Positions 48,680 to 58,474 of a stretch of 64,000 nt of DNA are shown one piece after another. The stretch covers positions 1-64,000 of the forward strand of contig JBBDWL010000084.1 in the NCBI GenBank assembly GCA_040902895.1. Direction: 5' to 3'. Made by a program: the position numbers and the translations under genes. The stretch comes from JALYRV01 sp040902895 (GTDB lineage Bacteria; Acidobacteriota; Vicinamibacteria; Vicinamibacterales; SCN-69-37). Every line of letters begins with the position of its first letter. Within the stretch, counting starts at the first letter, position 1. The notes under the pieces were generated by a model. It did no database searches. It saw only the letters and a program-made list of their open reading frames with translations, and was not told the origin of the DNA.

Positions 48680-51600
48680 TGCGGCCTGGCGGCACGCGCA
48701 TGGTGCTCATCGCAGCGGCGATCTTCGTCGTCTCGAGCCTCATTTCCTTCCGGGCTGAATTCTCGTCACCGGTCCTGCAGGCCGCGCAGGCGCCGGTTGT
48801 GCCTGACGCCGCTGACGCCGTTCCCGATGCGCAAAGCGCGGGTTGCATCTCGTGTCACACCAACGTTGACGAGGCGTCGATGCATCCGGGCGGCACCGTC
48901 AAGATTGGCTGCGCCGACTGTCATGGCGGCAATCCGAAGATCGCTGTCGCGGCAGGCGCGGCAGCCGGCTCGACCGCCTACGAGAAGGCGAAGCAGCAGG
49001 CGCATCCGACGGCGACCGTCGCGGCGTTTGCGAAGAGCTCCGCGAATCCGGAGCGCGCCTATACCGAGTGGCTGCGCGAATCGCAGGACTACATCCGCTT
49101 CATCAATCCAGGGGATCTGCGCGTCGCGGATCGCACCTGCGGCACGTGTCACGCGGCGGAAGTCATGAACGTGCGCACGAGCATGATGACGCACGGCGCC
49201 ATGCTGTGGGGCGCGGCGCTCTACAACAACGGATCCGTTCCGTTCAAAGATCCCCGCTACGGCGAGAGTTACGCACCGGACGGCACGCCGCAGCGTCTGC
49301 AGAGCTTCCCGCCACCGACGCCCGAAGAGACGCGCACGAAAGGCGTGCTGCCGTATCTCGAGCCGCTGCCGCGATGGGAAGTGGTGCAGCCTGGGAACGT
49401 GCTGCGCGTGTTCGAGCGCGGCGGATTCAAGCGTCCCGAGATTGGCAACCCCACGCGCGTCGAAGAGCCGGGACGCCCCGACGCCAAACTGAGCGATCGC
49501 GGGTTCGGCACCCTGCTGCGGACCGATCCGGTGTTTCTCGGCTTGCAGAAAACACGGCTGCTGGATCCGCTGTTGTCGTTCCCCGGGACGAACGATCAGC
49601 CCGGGGACTACCGCGGCAGCGGGTGCACGGGATGCCACGTCGTGTATGCGAACGATCGATCGCCGGTTCACTCCGCGCAGTACGCGCCGTTCGGCAACCG
49701 CGGGCTGACGCAGACGGCCGACCCGACGATCAAGCGAAACGAGCCTGGGCATCCGATCACGCACACCTTCACCCGATCCATCCCGTCGAGCCAATGCATG
49801 ACCTGCCACATGCACCCCGGGACGAACATGGTGACCACGTACTACGGCTATACGTGGTGGGAAAACGAGACCGACGGCAAGGTGATGTACCCCGCGCACG
49901 AGCTCGATCGCAGTGAGGCGGAGCGCGCGCGGATCCGCGAACGTAATCCGGAAGGATCTGCGTTACGTGGGCTGTGGGGCGACGTCGAGTTTCTCGCCAA
50001 GACCGGGACGCCGGAGTTCAACACGCAGCTGCAGCAGACGCAGTTCGCCGACTTCCATGGCCACGGCTGGGTCTATCGCGCGGTGTTCAAGCGCGATCGG
50101 GAGGGCAACCTGCTCGACCGCCGCGGCAACCTCGTGCCGTACACCGATCCGGACAAGTTCGGCAAGGCCGTGCATCTCAAGGACATTCACCTCGAGAAGG
50201 GGATGCAGTGCATCGACTGCCACTTCGGGCAGGACAATCACGGCAATGGCAAGTTGTATGGCGAGACGCGCAACGCCGTCGAGATCGACTGCGTCGACTG
50301 CCACGGCACGGCCCAGAAACGCCCGACACTGATGACGAGCGGTCCCGCGGCCCCGCCCGGCGGCGGGACGACGCTCATGGCGCTGCGGACGCCCTTCCGC
50401 GAGCGGCGCTTCTTCTGGGAAGGCAATCGCCTGTTCCAGCGATCGATGATGGACAAGGATCTCGAGTGGGAGATCCGCCAGGTGGTCGATGCCGTCACCC
50501 CAGGCAACGCGACCTACAACGAGCAGGCGCGCCTCGCGAAAACGATCCAGAAGGACGGCCAGACGTGGGGTGCTGCCGCCGCGGCGCCTGACACGCTTGC
50601 GCACGCCAACGAGAAAATGACGTGCTATTCGTGCCACACGTCGTGGACGCCGACCTGTCTCGGCTGCCACTTGTCGATGAGCGCGAACCGCAAGACGCCC
50701 ATGCTCCACAACGAGGGCCTCGAGACGCGCAACTGGACGTCGTACAACTTCCAGGTGCTGCGCGACGATTCGTTCTTCCTCGGCAAGGATGGCACCGTCA
50801 CGGGGAACCGCATCGCGCCCGTGCGATCGGCGTGCGCCGTCCTCGTGAGCTCCCAGAGCCAGTCGCGAGCGTGGCTCTATTACCAGCAGCAGACGATCTC
50901 CGCCGAAGGCTTCAGCGGCCAGGCCTTCAGCACGTTCGTGCCGCATACCGTGCGCACCACCGAGACCAAACGGTGCACCGACTGCCACGTGTCAGCCGCG
51001 GGCGACAACAACGCCTGGATGGCCAACCTCCTGCTGCAGGGCACGAATTTCATGAACTTCCTCGGCCACAACATCTGGGTGGCCGCCGGGACAACGGGGT
51101 TCGAGGGTGTCACGGTTGCCGAGCGCGATGAACCGCCCGCCATCATCGGCAGCGATCTGCACAAGCTCGCGTATCCGTCGGAGTACAAGAAGCATGTCGC
51201 GGGAGGGCGCACGCTCGCACACGCGCACCACCATCCCGGCGAAAACGTGCTCGACGTGCAGCAGCGCGGCGAGTACGTGTATGCGGCGCTGGGGCCGGGG
51301 GGCTTCCGCGTGTATGACGTCGCGAACATCGACAACAAGGACTTCAGCGAGCGCATCGTGACGGCGCCGGTCTCGCCGCTCGGCCAGCGCCTGTACGTGA
51401 AAACGAAGTACGCGACCGCCGTCGCCACGCCCACCACGCTTGGCGTCGATCCATTGCGCACGCGATTCCCCGAGAACGAAGAGGGACCGATTCACCTGAT
51501 GTACGGCTTCCTCTACGTCGCCGACCGCGACGAAGGCCTCATCGTCGTCGGCAATCGCGATCCGAAGAGCCGCAACCTGCTTGGCGTCGGCACGCTGCTC

Positions 51601-52473
51601 GACGGCAACCCATCGAACAACTTCCTGGATCGGGCGGTGACATTCAATCCCGGGGGGGTGCTGACAGGTGCGCGGCGGATCACAATCGCCGGCACCTACG
51701 CGTACATCCTCACGGACACGGCACTCGTCGTCGTAAGCCTCGAGAATCCGCTCGCGCCGAAGGTGACGGCGCACATCGGGGCGCCGGATCTGATTGATCC
51801 GCGCGGCATCGCCGTCCAGTTCCGTTACGGGTTCGTGGTGGATCGCGACGGGTTGAAAGTGCTGGATGTGTCATCGCTCGCGCAGCCCCAGGTCGTACGC
51901 GGCGCGCGTGTGCCGTTCAAGGACGCGCGCAACGTCTATCTCGCGCGAACGTACGCGTACGTGGCGGCCGGACATGACGGTCTCGGCATCGTGAACATCG
52001 GCAAGCCGGAGCAGCCGGTGCTCGATCAGCAGTTCAACGCCGGCGGCGCGCTCGATGACACGAACGACGTGAAGGTGGGCATGACCAATGCGAGCCTGTT
52101 CGCCTACGTCGGCGACGGCCACAACGGCCTGCGGGTCGTGCAGCTGTTCTCGCCAGAGACGAACGAGAACCATTACGGATTCAGCCCGCGTCCCACGCCG
52201 GTGCTCATCGCCTCGTACCCGATGCATGGCGGCGCGCTGATGGTGTCGGAAGGGATCGACCGCGATCGCGCCGTCGACGAGAGCGGTAATCAAATCGCCG
52301 TCTTCGGCCGTCGCGGCGCGAGGCCGTTCAACAAGGCCGAAGCCGAGAAGCTCTTCATGCGCTCGGGCCGGGTGTACACCGTGACGAATGATCCGCCGCG
52401 TCCCGCAGTAGACGAGACGCAGGGCCTGTTCGCCACGCTGCGCTCGTATTGGCGCCGATACGGATGGCAGTGA
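48679..52473 (+). CDS. Ten-haem cytochrome c with C-terminal LVIVD-repeat propeller
   Basis: A 1264-residue protein with an N-terminal signal or anchor helix (VLIAAAIFVVSSLISF). The first 780 residues carry ten CxxCH motifs: CISCH, CADCH, CGTCH, CTGCH, CMTCH, CIDCH, CVDCH, CYSCH, CLGCH and CTDCH. The last 430 residues contain LVIVD-type propeller repeats (GEYVYAALGPGGFRVYDVAN, FLYVADRDEGLIVV, YAYVAAGHDGLGIVNIG). This design is typical of surface or periplasmic redox proteins with a binding propeller. It follows the barrel gene with a one-base overlap and precedes the adenylate cyclase gene by one base. A role in extracellular electron transfer or in oxidation of an inorganic donor is plausible; the substrate is unknown. 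Confidence 0.82.
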   Translation: MRPGGTRMVLIAAAIFVVSSLISFRAEFSSPVLQAAQAPVVPDAADAVPDAQSAGCISCHTNVDEASMHPGGTVKIGCADCHGGNPKIAVAAGAAAGSTAYEKAKQQAHPTATVAAFAKSSANPERAYTEWLRESQDYIRFINPGDLRVADRTCGTCHAAEVMNVRTSMMTHGAMLWGAALYNNGSVPFKDPRYGESYAPDGTPQRLQSFPPPTPEETRTKGVLPYLEPLPRWEVVQPGNVLRVFERGGFKRPEIGNPTRVEEPGRPDAKLSDRGFGTLLRTDPVFLGLQKTRLLDPLLSFPGTNDQPGDYRGSGCTGCHVVYANDRSPVHSAQYAPFGNRGLTQTADPTIKRNEPGHPITHTFTRSIPSSQCMTCHMHPGTNMVTTYYGYTWWENETDGKVMYPAHELDRSEAERARIRERNPEGSALRGLWGDVEFLAKTGTPEFNTQLQQTQFADFHGHGWVYRAVFKRDREGNLLDRRGNLVPYTDPDKFGKAVHLKDIHLEKGMQCIDCHFGQDNHGNGKLYGETRNAVEIDCVDCHGTAQKRPTLMTSGPAAPPGGGTTLMALRTPFRERRFFWEGNRLFQRSMMDKDLEWEIRQVVDAVTPGNATYNEQARLAKTIQKDGQTWGAAAAAPDTLAHANEKMTCYSCHTSWTPTCLGCHLSMSANRKTPMLHNEGLETRNWTSYNFQVLRDDSFFLGKDGTVTGNRIAPVRSACAVLVSSQSQSRAWLYYQQQTISAEGFSGQAFSTFVPHTVRTTETKRCTDCHVSAAGDNNAWMANLLLQGTNFMNFLGHNIWVAAGTTGFEGVTVAERDEPPAIIGSDLHKLAYPSEYKKHVAGGRTLAHAHHHPGENVLDVQQRGEYVYAALGPGGFRVYDVANIDNKDFSERIVTAPVSPLGQRLYVKTKYATAVATPTTLGVDPLRTRFPENEEGPIHLMYGFLYVADRDEGLIVVGNRDPKSRNLLGVGTLLDGNPSNNFLDRAVTFNPGGVLTGARRITIAGTYAYILTDTALVVVSLENPLAPKVTAHIGAPDLIDPRGIAVQFRYGFVVDRDGLKVLDVSSLAQPQVVRGARVPFKDARNVYLARTYAYVAAGHDGLGIVNIGKPEQPVLDQQFNAGGALDDTNDVKVGMTNASLFAYVGDGHNGLRVVQLFSPETNENHYGFSPRPTPVLIASYPMHGGALMVSEGIDRDRAVDESGNQIAVFGRRGARPFNKAEAEKLFMRSGRVYTVTNDPPRPAVDETQGLFATLRSYWRRYGWQ

Positions 52474-52474
52474 G

Positions 52475-54496
52475 GTGCTGAGAAAAGTCGCGGCCGGTCT
52501 GCTGCTCGGTCTGTGCGCCGCGGCGTTCGTGCTGCTGCCTGGATGGATCGGCCTGCTCGATCTTCCTGAGCTCAAGACGTACGACTGGCGCGTCCGTCGC
52601 GTCGCCCGAGCCGATTCCGTGCACCGCGACATCGTCCTTGTCGAAATCAACGACGAGAGCATCCGCGCCGTCGCGAAGGTCGGTGGGCGCTGGCCGTGGC
52701 CGCGTGTGGTGCTGGCCGATGCCATCGACTTCCTCAAGCGCGGCTCTCCAAAAGCGATTGCGGTCGACTTTCACATCGCAGAGCCCGACATGAGCGAGGG
52801 CGTTCCGTACGGCGGCGACACGTGGTCCGGCGCGGAGTCAGACGCGGCGCTCGTCGAATCGGTCAGGAACACGCCCCGCATCATCATGCTTGCAGACGCC
52901 GTCCATCTCGGCGTCGTCGGCGGCTCTGCCGATCGCGAGGGTGCGTGGACGAGCCCGCCCTACCGGCTCGGCCCTGCGATCGAAGAGCGGCCGCAGCTGG
53001 TTCCGCCGATACCCGGCCTCGCGCAGGCCGCCGCGCTCGGCCACAACCTGCTTCACCCTGACAGGGACGGCCCCGCGCGCAGGATGGCGCCGTTCATCCG
53101 AATCGGCGATCGCTACGTGCCGTCGCTCGGCGTCGCGGCCGCGCTCGTTGCTGCGGATGTGAAACCGGAAGAAGTCGTCCTCGAGGGACGCACGATCCGG
53201 GTGCGCGATCGCGTGATCCCGCTCGTCGCCGAGCGCGTGCCCAACTGGAACGACGCCTCCGAGTCGCACGATCAGCTGACAATGCTGATCAACTACAGGG
53301 CGCCTGCGATCGTGAACGGCGCGCGGCCGTACACGTCGTACGAGATCCGCGATCTACTGGTGTCGCAGGAGCAGCTCAACGCCGGCATGGCGCCGGTGCT
53401 CGATCCTGCAGTGTTCAAAGACAAGATCGTGTTCGTCGGTCTCACGGCATCGGGGCTGCTCGATGTCTTCACCACGCCGTTCGGTGAAGGCGTCATGCCG
53501 GGCATTCAGCTGCATGCGAGCATGGCCGACGGCATCCTGTCGGATCGTTTCATCAGGCCGGCGCCCGACGCCGCGCGAATCGCGGGAACGCTGGCCGCGG
53601 GCCTCGTCGTCGCGCTCATGGCAACGACACTCCCTTATGCCGCGGCTGCGGCCGGCGCGGTGGTCGTCACGGGCGGGTGGCTCTGGCTGTGCTTCCTCGT
53701 GTTCCGCGACGGCATCTGGCTCAACATGTCGCAGCCGATCATCGCCGGCGCCGTGGCGCTCTTTGCGGGCACCGCGTACCAGTATTTCGTCGAAGGCGCC
53801 GAGAAGCGCGCGGTCAAGAAACTGTTCGGACGCTACGTCTCAAAGGATGTCTACGAGCAGCTGGTTGCCAATCCCGAGCTCGCGCAGCTCGGAGGAAAAC
53901 GCCGCGAGATGTCGGTGCTGTTCTCGGACATCCGCGGCTTCACGACCGTGACCGAGCAAGGCGATCCCGAAGAGCTCGTGTTGATGCTCAATGAGTATTT
54001 CTCCCGGATGGTCGCCATCGTGTTCCGGCAGCAGGGCACGGTCGACAAGTTCGTCGGCGATATGGTCATGGCCCTGTTCGGCGCGCCGCTCGATGACCCG
54101 GCGCACGCCGAGCATGCGGTGGCCACGGCGGTGGACATGGTGCGCGAGCTCGGCGAGCTGAACCGTAAATGGGCCGCCGAGGGCCGCACCCAGCTGGATA
54201 TCGGCATCGGGGTGAATTCGGGAGGAATGATCGCGGGGAATATCGGGTCGTCCTCCATCATGAGCTACACGGTTATCGGCGACAACGTGAACCTCGGCGC
54301 GCGCCTGGAATCGCTGAACAAAGACTATCGAACCCGGATTATCATTAGCGACGCGACGCGGTCGCTCCTCCAAGGCCAGTACGAAATCCGTCCGTTGGGC
54401 GATGTCGTCGTCAAGGGGAAGACGCGTCCCGTTGCCATCTTTGAAGTCGTGGTCCCATCGCCGCTGCAGGCGGCACACGAGGAAGCACAGTCATGA
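52475..54496 (+). CDS. CHASE2-domain class III adenylate cyclase
   Basis: A 673-residue membrane protein from a GTG at 52475, one base after the cytochrome stop. An N-terminal helix (GLLLGLCAAAFVLLPGWIG) is followed by a periplasmic CHASE2 sensor domain to about residue 355 (LKTYDWRVRRVARADSVHRD, VGLTASGLLDVFTTPFGEG), then two to three helices (about 365-440). The catalytic domain lies at about 480-660. All key residues are visible: both metal Asp (LFSDIRGFT, KFVGDMVM), the base-recognising Lys in VDKFVGD, the Thr of class IIIb enzymes in YTVIGDNVN, the transition-state Asn and the Arg in LGARLE. It should make cAMP in response to a periplasmic signal. Its stop overlaps the protease start. 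Confidence 0.9.
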   Translation: MLRKVAAGLLLGLCAAAFVLLPGWIGLLDLPELKTYDWRVRRVARADSVHRDIVLVEINDESIRAVAKVGGRWPWPRVVLADAIDFLKRGSPKAIAVDFHIAEPDMSEGVPYGGDTWSGAESDAALVESVRNTPRIIMLADAVHLGVVGGSADREGAWTSPPYRLGPAIEERPQLVPPIPGLAQAAALGHNLLHPDRDGPARRMAPFIRIGDRYVPSLGVAAALVAADVKPEEVVLEGRTIRVRDRVIPLVAERVPNWNDASESHDQLTMLINYRAPAIVNGARPYTSYEIRDLLVSQEQLNAGMAPVLDPAVFKDKIVFVGLTASGLLDVFTTPFGEGVMPGIQLHASMADGILSDRFIRPAPDAARIAGTLAAGLVVALMATTLPYAAAAAGAVVVTGGWLWLCFLVFRDGIWLNMSQPIIAGAVALFAGTAYQYFVEGAEKRAVKKLFGRYVSKDVYEQLVANPELAQLGGKRREMSVLFSDIRGFTTVTEQGDPEELVLMLNEYFSRMVAIVFRQQGTVDKFVGDMVMALFGAPLDDPAHAEHAVATAVDMVRELGELNRKWAAEGRTQLDIGIGVNSGGMIAGNIGSSSIMSYTVIGDNVNLGARLESLNKDYRTRIIISDATRSLLQGQYEIRPLGDVVVKGKTRPVAIFEVVVPSPLQAAHEEAQS

Positions 54497-55650
54497 AATG
54501 TACGGCATTGGCAGTTGCGGTCGTGATGCTCGCGGGCGCGTCCGCAGCGGAGGCTCGCCAGTTCGACAGGCTCCGGCGCGGCGCGGAAACGGCTAAGAAG
54601 GTCGCCGATTTCAACATCAACGACAAGGACGAGCGCGCGATCGGCGAGGCGGTTGGCGCGAAGCTCATAGCGCGCTTCGGGATCTATCAGGATCCTGCGG
54701 TCGCCAAGTACGTCGCGCTGGTGGGCACCGTGCTGGCGCAGGCCAGCTCGAGACCCGATCTGCCGTGGACGTTCGTGGTGCTCGACACCGAAGGCGTCAA
54801 CGCGTACGCGGCGCCGGGTGGGTTCATCTACATCACCAAGGGGGCGCTCGGTCTGTTCAAGACCGAAGCGCAGCTCGCAGGCGTACTCGGCCACGAGATT
54901 ACGCACATCACCGAGAAGCACACGATAAACGCGATCAGGAACGCGAAGATCGTCGACGCCGGCACCGACGCGGCCGCATCGGCGCGCGGCGGGCTGAGCG
55001 GCGCCGTCCTGAACAGGCTCAGCGACGCCAGCTACGACATGATTTTCGAGAACAAGTTCGATCGCAACGACGAAACGGCGTCTGACAACGTCGGCATCAG
55101 CCTTGCCCACAAGGCCGGCTACTCGCCTCAGGGACTCTCCGAATTTCTGACGCGGCTGTCCGAGCGCAACAAGAGCGCGACAGAGCCCAACGGGCTGTTC
55201 GCATCGCACCCGATGATGAAGGACCGGCTGAATACGCTGGCGGCGACGATCAAGAACGAGAAGCTCACGTCGACGGCGACCGGCCAGGCGCGGTATGCCA
55301 GCATCATTACGTTCGATGCTAAGCCGGCGAGTGCAATCACCCCAATCGAAGAAGGCACGCGGGGCGTCGCCGGCGGCGGCAGTGCGAAGCCGGCCGAACC
55401 CGCCAAGACGGAAGAACCCAAGAAGGAAGAGCCAAAGAAGGAAGAGCCAAAGAAGCGCGGCTTCGGCATCGGCAGGATCGCCAGCACCCTGACGGGCGGC
55501 AAGCAGGCTGAATCGACGCAGGCGAGCGCGTCAGCCGGCGGCCGCATGGGCGTGCCCGACACCAACGCGCCTGGCGGCAGCAACACGACGCCGGTGCGCG
55601 TCACCATCACCGCGGCCGACATCGCGGAGTTCAAGAAGGGGATCGCCTAA
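54493..55650 (+). CDS. M48-family zinc metalloprotease
   Basis: A 385-residue secreted protein whose ATG overlaps the cyclase stop (ATGA). The signal peptide is about residues 1-22 (LAVAVVMLAGASAAEA). The peptidase domain has LGHEITHITEKH (HExxH) near residue 138 and the third ligand region DETASDNVGISL, with the preceding AAPGGFIYITKGAL typical of BepA/M48 periplasmic proteases. The C-terminus has a charged repeat (KKEEP three times, about residues 315-327) and a low-complexity tail. Such proteases degrade misassembled outer-membrane proteins. Placement behind a barrel, a multihaem cytochrome and a cyclase suggests quality control of that envelope system. Confidence 0.85.
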   Translation: MKCTALAVAVVMLAGASAAEARQFDRLRRGAETAKKVADFNINDKDERAIGEAVGAKLIARFGIYQDPAVAKYVALVGTVLAQASSRPDLPWTFVVLDTEGVNAYAAPGGFIYITKGALGLFKTEAQLAGVLGHEITHITEKHTINAIRNAKIVDAGTDAAASARGGLSGAVLNRLSDASYDMIFENKFDRNDETASDNVGISLAHKAGYSPQGLSEFLTRLSERNKSATEPNGLFASHPMMKDRLNTLAATIKNEKLTSTATGQARYASIITFDAKPASAITPIEEGTRGVAGGGSAKPAEPAKTEEPKKEEPKKEEPKKRGFGIGRIASTLTGGKQAESTQASASAGGRMGVPDTNAPGGSNTTPVRVTITAADIAEFKKGIA

Positions 55651-55651
55651 C

Positions 55652-55670
55652 CCCTGACCGCGGGTCAGGG
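55652..55670 (+). promoter_or_regulatory. Hairpin directly upstream of the MscS-CNB start codon
   Basis: CCCTGACC and GGTCAGGG pair over an 8-bp perfect stem with a GCG loop. It ends 5 bases before the ATG at 55676 and starts just after the protease stop. It would cover the ribosome-binding region (GGTCAGGG) and may limit translation, or end part of the upstream transcript. No T-run follows. Confidence 0.4.
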
Positions 55671-55675
55671 CCGCG

Positions 55676-57136
55676 ATGCCTCACTATCCTGCGCATCTGT
55701 TGATGGGCGTCGCGGCGCTGGCCGCGACGCTCCTCGTCTGGACTCTCGCCGTCAACCGCATCGTCAGGCGGAAGCTCAAACTTTCGATCGTTCTGCTGGG
55801 CGCGTACGTCCTGGTGCAGGTGGTCTTTGCAGTCCGGCCCGATCTTGCGGGTCCCGATCTCGCCTCAGATCTGGCCTCACCCATCCGCGCCTTCGAACGT
55901 CTGGCCCTGACCGCGGCGATCATCAATCTGATCGTCATCGCGCTGATCAATCCTCTGCGCACCGACCGCGTGCGCGAGGGCTTCCCTGCCATCGTGCAGG
56001 ACGCGATCGTCCTCGGGCTGCTGCTCGTCGTGGCGACCTTCGTGTTCAAGGAACAGCTGCTCACGACCTCGGCGGTCGGCGCGGTGGTCGTCGGCTTCGC
56101 GCTGCAGGACACGCTTGGGAATGCGTTCGCGGGACTGGCGATTCAAAGCGAGCGTCCGTTCACGCTGGGACACTGGATCAAGGTCGGCGATTTCGAAGGG
56201 CGCGTCATGGAGGTGACATGGCGCGCCACGAAGCTCCGCACCAAGTCGGGCAATTTCATCATCGTGCCCAACAACATCGTCGGCAAGGAAGCGATCCTCA
56301 ATTATTCGGAGCCGGCCGTGGCCACGCGGATCGAGCTGGACGTGGGCGTGAGCTACCAGGCGTCTCCGGCCCGGGTGAAGAAGGCGCTGCTGGAAGCGGT
56401 GGCGCAGGCGCCGCTCGCGCTCAAGACCCCCTTTCCGGACGTGCTGCTGGTCGCCTTCGCGGACTGGAGCATGAACTATCGGGTGCGCTTCTGGATCAGC
56501 GACTTCGAATCCGATGACCGGGCGTACGATCAGGTGCGCATGGGCATTCACTATGCCTTTGCCCGCCATGGCATCGAGATCCCGTACCCGATCCAGGTCG
56601 AGTACTCGGGCGAAATGCCCGCTGCTGATGACGCGGCCCTGCAACAGGAGCGTGACCGTGTGCTGGCCTCCGTCGATCTCTTCAGGACACTGACCGAAGA
56701 GCAGCGGGCCGGGCTCGCCGAAGCGACCGTGATGCGCACGTATGGTGATGGCGAGGCCATCGTCCGTCAGGGCGAGCCAGGCGAATCGATGTATGTGGTG
56801 TGCTCGGGACGGATGTCCGTGGTGGTCGAACCCGAACGCAGCGAAGTCGCGACGCTCGGGAGGGGCGAGTACTTCGGGGAGATGTCGCTGCTGACGGGCG
56901 AGCCGCGCTCGGCGACGGTCGTTGCCCGCGGCGAGACGGTCGTCCTGGAGCTGACCGCAGAGCAGGTCCGCCGTCTCGCGGCGGAACACCCGGAGGCCGT
57001 GGAACACGTCGCGCTCGCCGCTTCCGGCCGGCGCGAGCGCCTCGATCAGGTCAGATTGTCGGCCGCCAGTGCTGCAGGCACCGAGGCGCCGGCAACCTTC
57101 ATGAGCCGCATGAAGAGGTTCCTGCGCCTGCGGTGA
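55676..57136 (+). CDS. MscS-type mechanosensitive channel fused to a cyclic-nucleotide-binding domain
   Basis: A 486-residue protein. Four hydrophobic helices occupy about residues 7-25, 36-52, 76-97 and 108-150. The last contains the pore-lining pattern VGAVVVGFALQDTLGNAFAG. The MscS beta domain follows (GHWIKVGDFEGRVMEVTWRA, VPNNIVGKEAILNYSEP) up to about residue 320. Residues 335-450 form a CNB domain (DGEAIVRQGEPGESMYVVCSG, YFGEMSLLTGEPRSATV) with the canonical Glu and Arg of the phosphate-binding cassette. This matches the bacterial cyclic-nucleotide-gated (bCNG) branch of MscS channels. It is the last gene of the run that includes the adenylate cyclase and is a likely target of its product. 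Confidence 0.88.
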   Translation: MPHYPAHLLMGVAALAATLLVWTLAVNRIVRRKLKLSIVLLGAYVLVQVVFAVRPDLAGPDLASDLASPIRAFERLALTAAIINLIVIALINPLRTDRVREGFPAIVQDAIVLGLLLVVATFVFKEQLLTTSAVGAVVVGFALQDTLGNAFAGLAIQSERPFTLGHWIKVGDFEGRVMEVTWRATKLRTKSGNFIIVPNNIVGKEAILNYSEPAVATRIELDVGVSYQASPARVKKALLEAVAQAPLALKTPFPDVLLVAFADWSMNYRVRFWISDFESDDRAYDQVRMGIHYAFARHGIEIPYPIQVEYSGEMPAADDAALQQERDRVLASVDLFRTLTEEQRAGLAEATVMRTYGDGEAIVRQGEPGESMYVVCSGRMSVVVEPERSEVATLGRGEYFGEMSLLTGEPRSATVVARGETVVLELTAEQVRRLAAEHPEAVEHVALAASGRRERLDQVRLSAASAAGTEAPATFMSRMKRFLRLR

Positions 57137-57145
57137 CCGCGTCGT

Positions 57146-58360
57146 TCAGCGTTTGACGAGCTCGACCCTGCGGTTTTGCTGTCGTCCTTCGGGCGTCGTG
57201 TTTGGCGCGACGGGCTTCGCGTCACCGACGCCGGTAGCCTCGAGACGTCCGGCCTCGACGCCATAAGTGCTCACAAGGAAGTTTTTCACGGCATCGGCGC
57301 GCTTCTGCGCGAGCTCCTGGTTGGCCTGCGCGTTGCCGACGTTGTCGGTGTGTCCCTCGATGGCGAGGTTGAGATCCGCGTGTTCCTTCAACATCTCGCC
57401 GATCTCCTTGAGCGTCGGCGTCGATTCCGGACGCAGGCGATCGGCGCCGCTGTCGAAGTAGATCCCCTGCGTGGCAACGCGGCCCGATTCAGCCAGCGCG
57501 TCGTACAGCTTCTTACCGCCAGCCATGATGCTGATGTTGCTGATCAGGACGGGGGTCGATTCGTGGCCGGGCACTTCGATCGTGATGGTCTTCGACCGCC
57601 CGAGATCCGCGTTCGGTACGTTCCCGAGGCGCGTCTCGTTGATGTACACCTTCACGTACTTGCCATCGGCCATGATGCGGCCGCGGAATGCTCCATTCGT
57701 CAGCGGCTCGGGCGTCATGGCGCCGGCCTGATGGGTGCCGCCGAACACGCCCGCATTCCCCTTGTCCCCATACTCGCGAAAGCGCAGGTCGTGCGGCGCC
57801 TTCTCGTCGAACCGGAGGATCAGCCAGTTGGAGTTATAGCCGGCGGTCGCGTCGAACTCCATCGTGAATCGCTCGGGCAGCACCTCGGGCAGCGTAATGG
57901 AGAACTTGCCGGGCCAGCTGCTCACGCGCAGATAGCGGCCGCCGTTCCATTCCGCGACCTCCATGTTGCCGTCGGTGTATTCGAGCCGGCGCGGAAAGTT
58001 GCCGACGTCCTCCTTCGTGAAATCCTCGACGAAGATGGGCCGATCGCCCGGCTTGAAATCGTAATTGACCCATGCCCCCTCGCCCGGCTTCAGCGCCGCG
58101 GCGCCGGATGCGCCCGTGCCGCCGCCGCTGCCTGCTGCCGCAGCCGCCGCGGGCGGCGCTTCCTTGATTTTTACTTCCTGCCCCTGCTCTTTGGCCTTGC
58201 GGATGCACGCGAGATCCGTCGCGATGCACTCGGCAATCTTCTGCTTCGCGCGCTCCTTCGCACGCTCCTTGATGAAGCCGCCGAGTGTCTGGGCATGCGC
58301 GGAAGGGACAACAGCAAACGCCAGAAGCAACGCTCCTGTGGAAAGGCGGACGGCAGTCAT
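57146..58360 (-). CDS. OmpA-family peptidoglycan-binding lipoprotein-like outer-membrane protein
   Basis: A 404-residue product from the ATG at 58360, chosen for the Shine-Dalgarno AAGGAG 7 bases upstream. The signal peptide ends in AHAQ near residue 24, followed by a basic helix (GGFIKERAKERAKQKIAECI) and a Gly/Ala linker. The middle of about 220 residues forms a beta-sandwich-like domain (RPIFVEDFTKEDVGNFPRRL, GRYLRVSSWPGKFSITLPEV). The C-terminal 120 residues are an OmpA domain with YFDSGADRLRPE, LAIEGHTDNVG and ANQELAQKRADAVK, which binds diaminopimelate of peptidoglycan. It converges with the MscS-CNB gene 9 bases away. The middle domain resembles sugar-binding or laminin-type folds, but I cannot name it. 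There is no lipobox Cys, so it is not a lipoprotein. Confidence 0.8.
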   Translation of the reverse strand: MTAVRLSTGALLLAFAVVPSAHAQTLGGFIKERAKERAKQKIAECIATDLACIRKAKEQGQEVKIKEAPPAAAAAAGSGGGTGASGAAALKPGEGAWVNYDFKPGDRPIFVEDFTKEDVGNFPRRLEYTDGNMEVAEWNGGRYLRVSSWPGKFSITLPEVLPERFTMEFDATAGYNSNWLILRFDEKAPHDLRFREYGDKGNAGVFGGTHQAGAMTPEPLTNGAFRGRIMADGKYVKVYINETRLGNVPNADLGRSKTITIEVPGHESTPVLISNISIMAGGKKLYDALAESGRVATQGIYFDSGADRLRPESTPTLKEIGEMLKEHADLNLAIEGHTDNVGNAQANQELAQKRADAVKNFLVSTYGVEAGRLEATGVGDAKPVAPNTTPEGRQQNRRVELVKR

Positions 58361-58474
58361 GCGGGGGCTCCTTATGTAGGGCACGGGATTTGGGGGCAGG
58401 AAATTCTATGCGCCAGCCCTGCGCGGCGTCCAGCTCAGGCGCCCGCACGCGTCCTCGTTTGGGCGCAATCGGTG

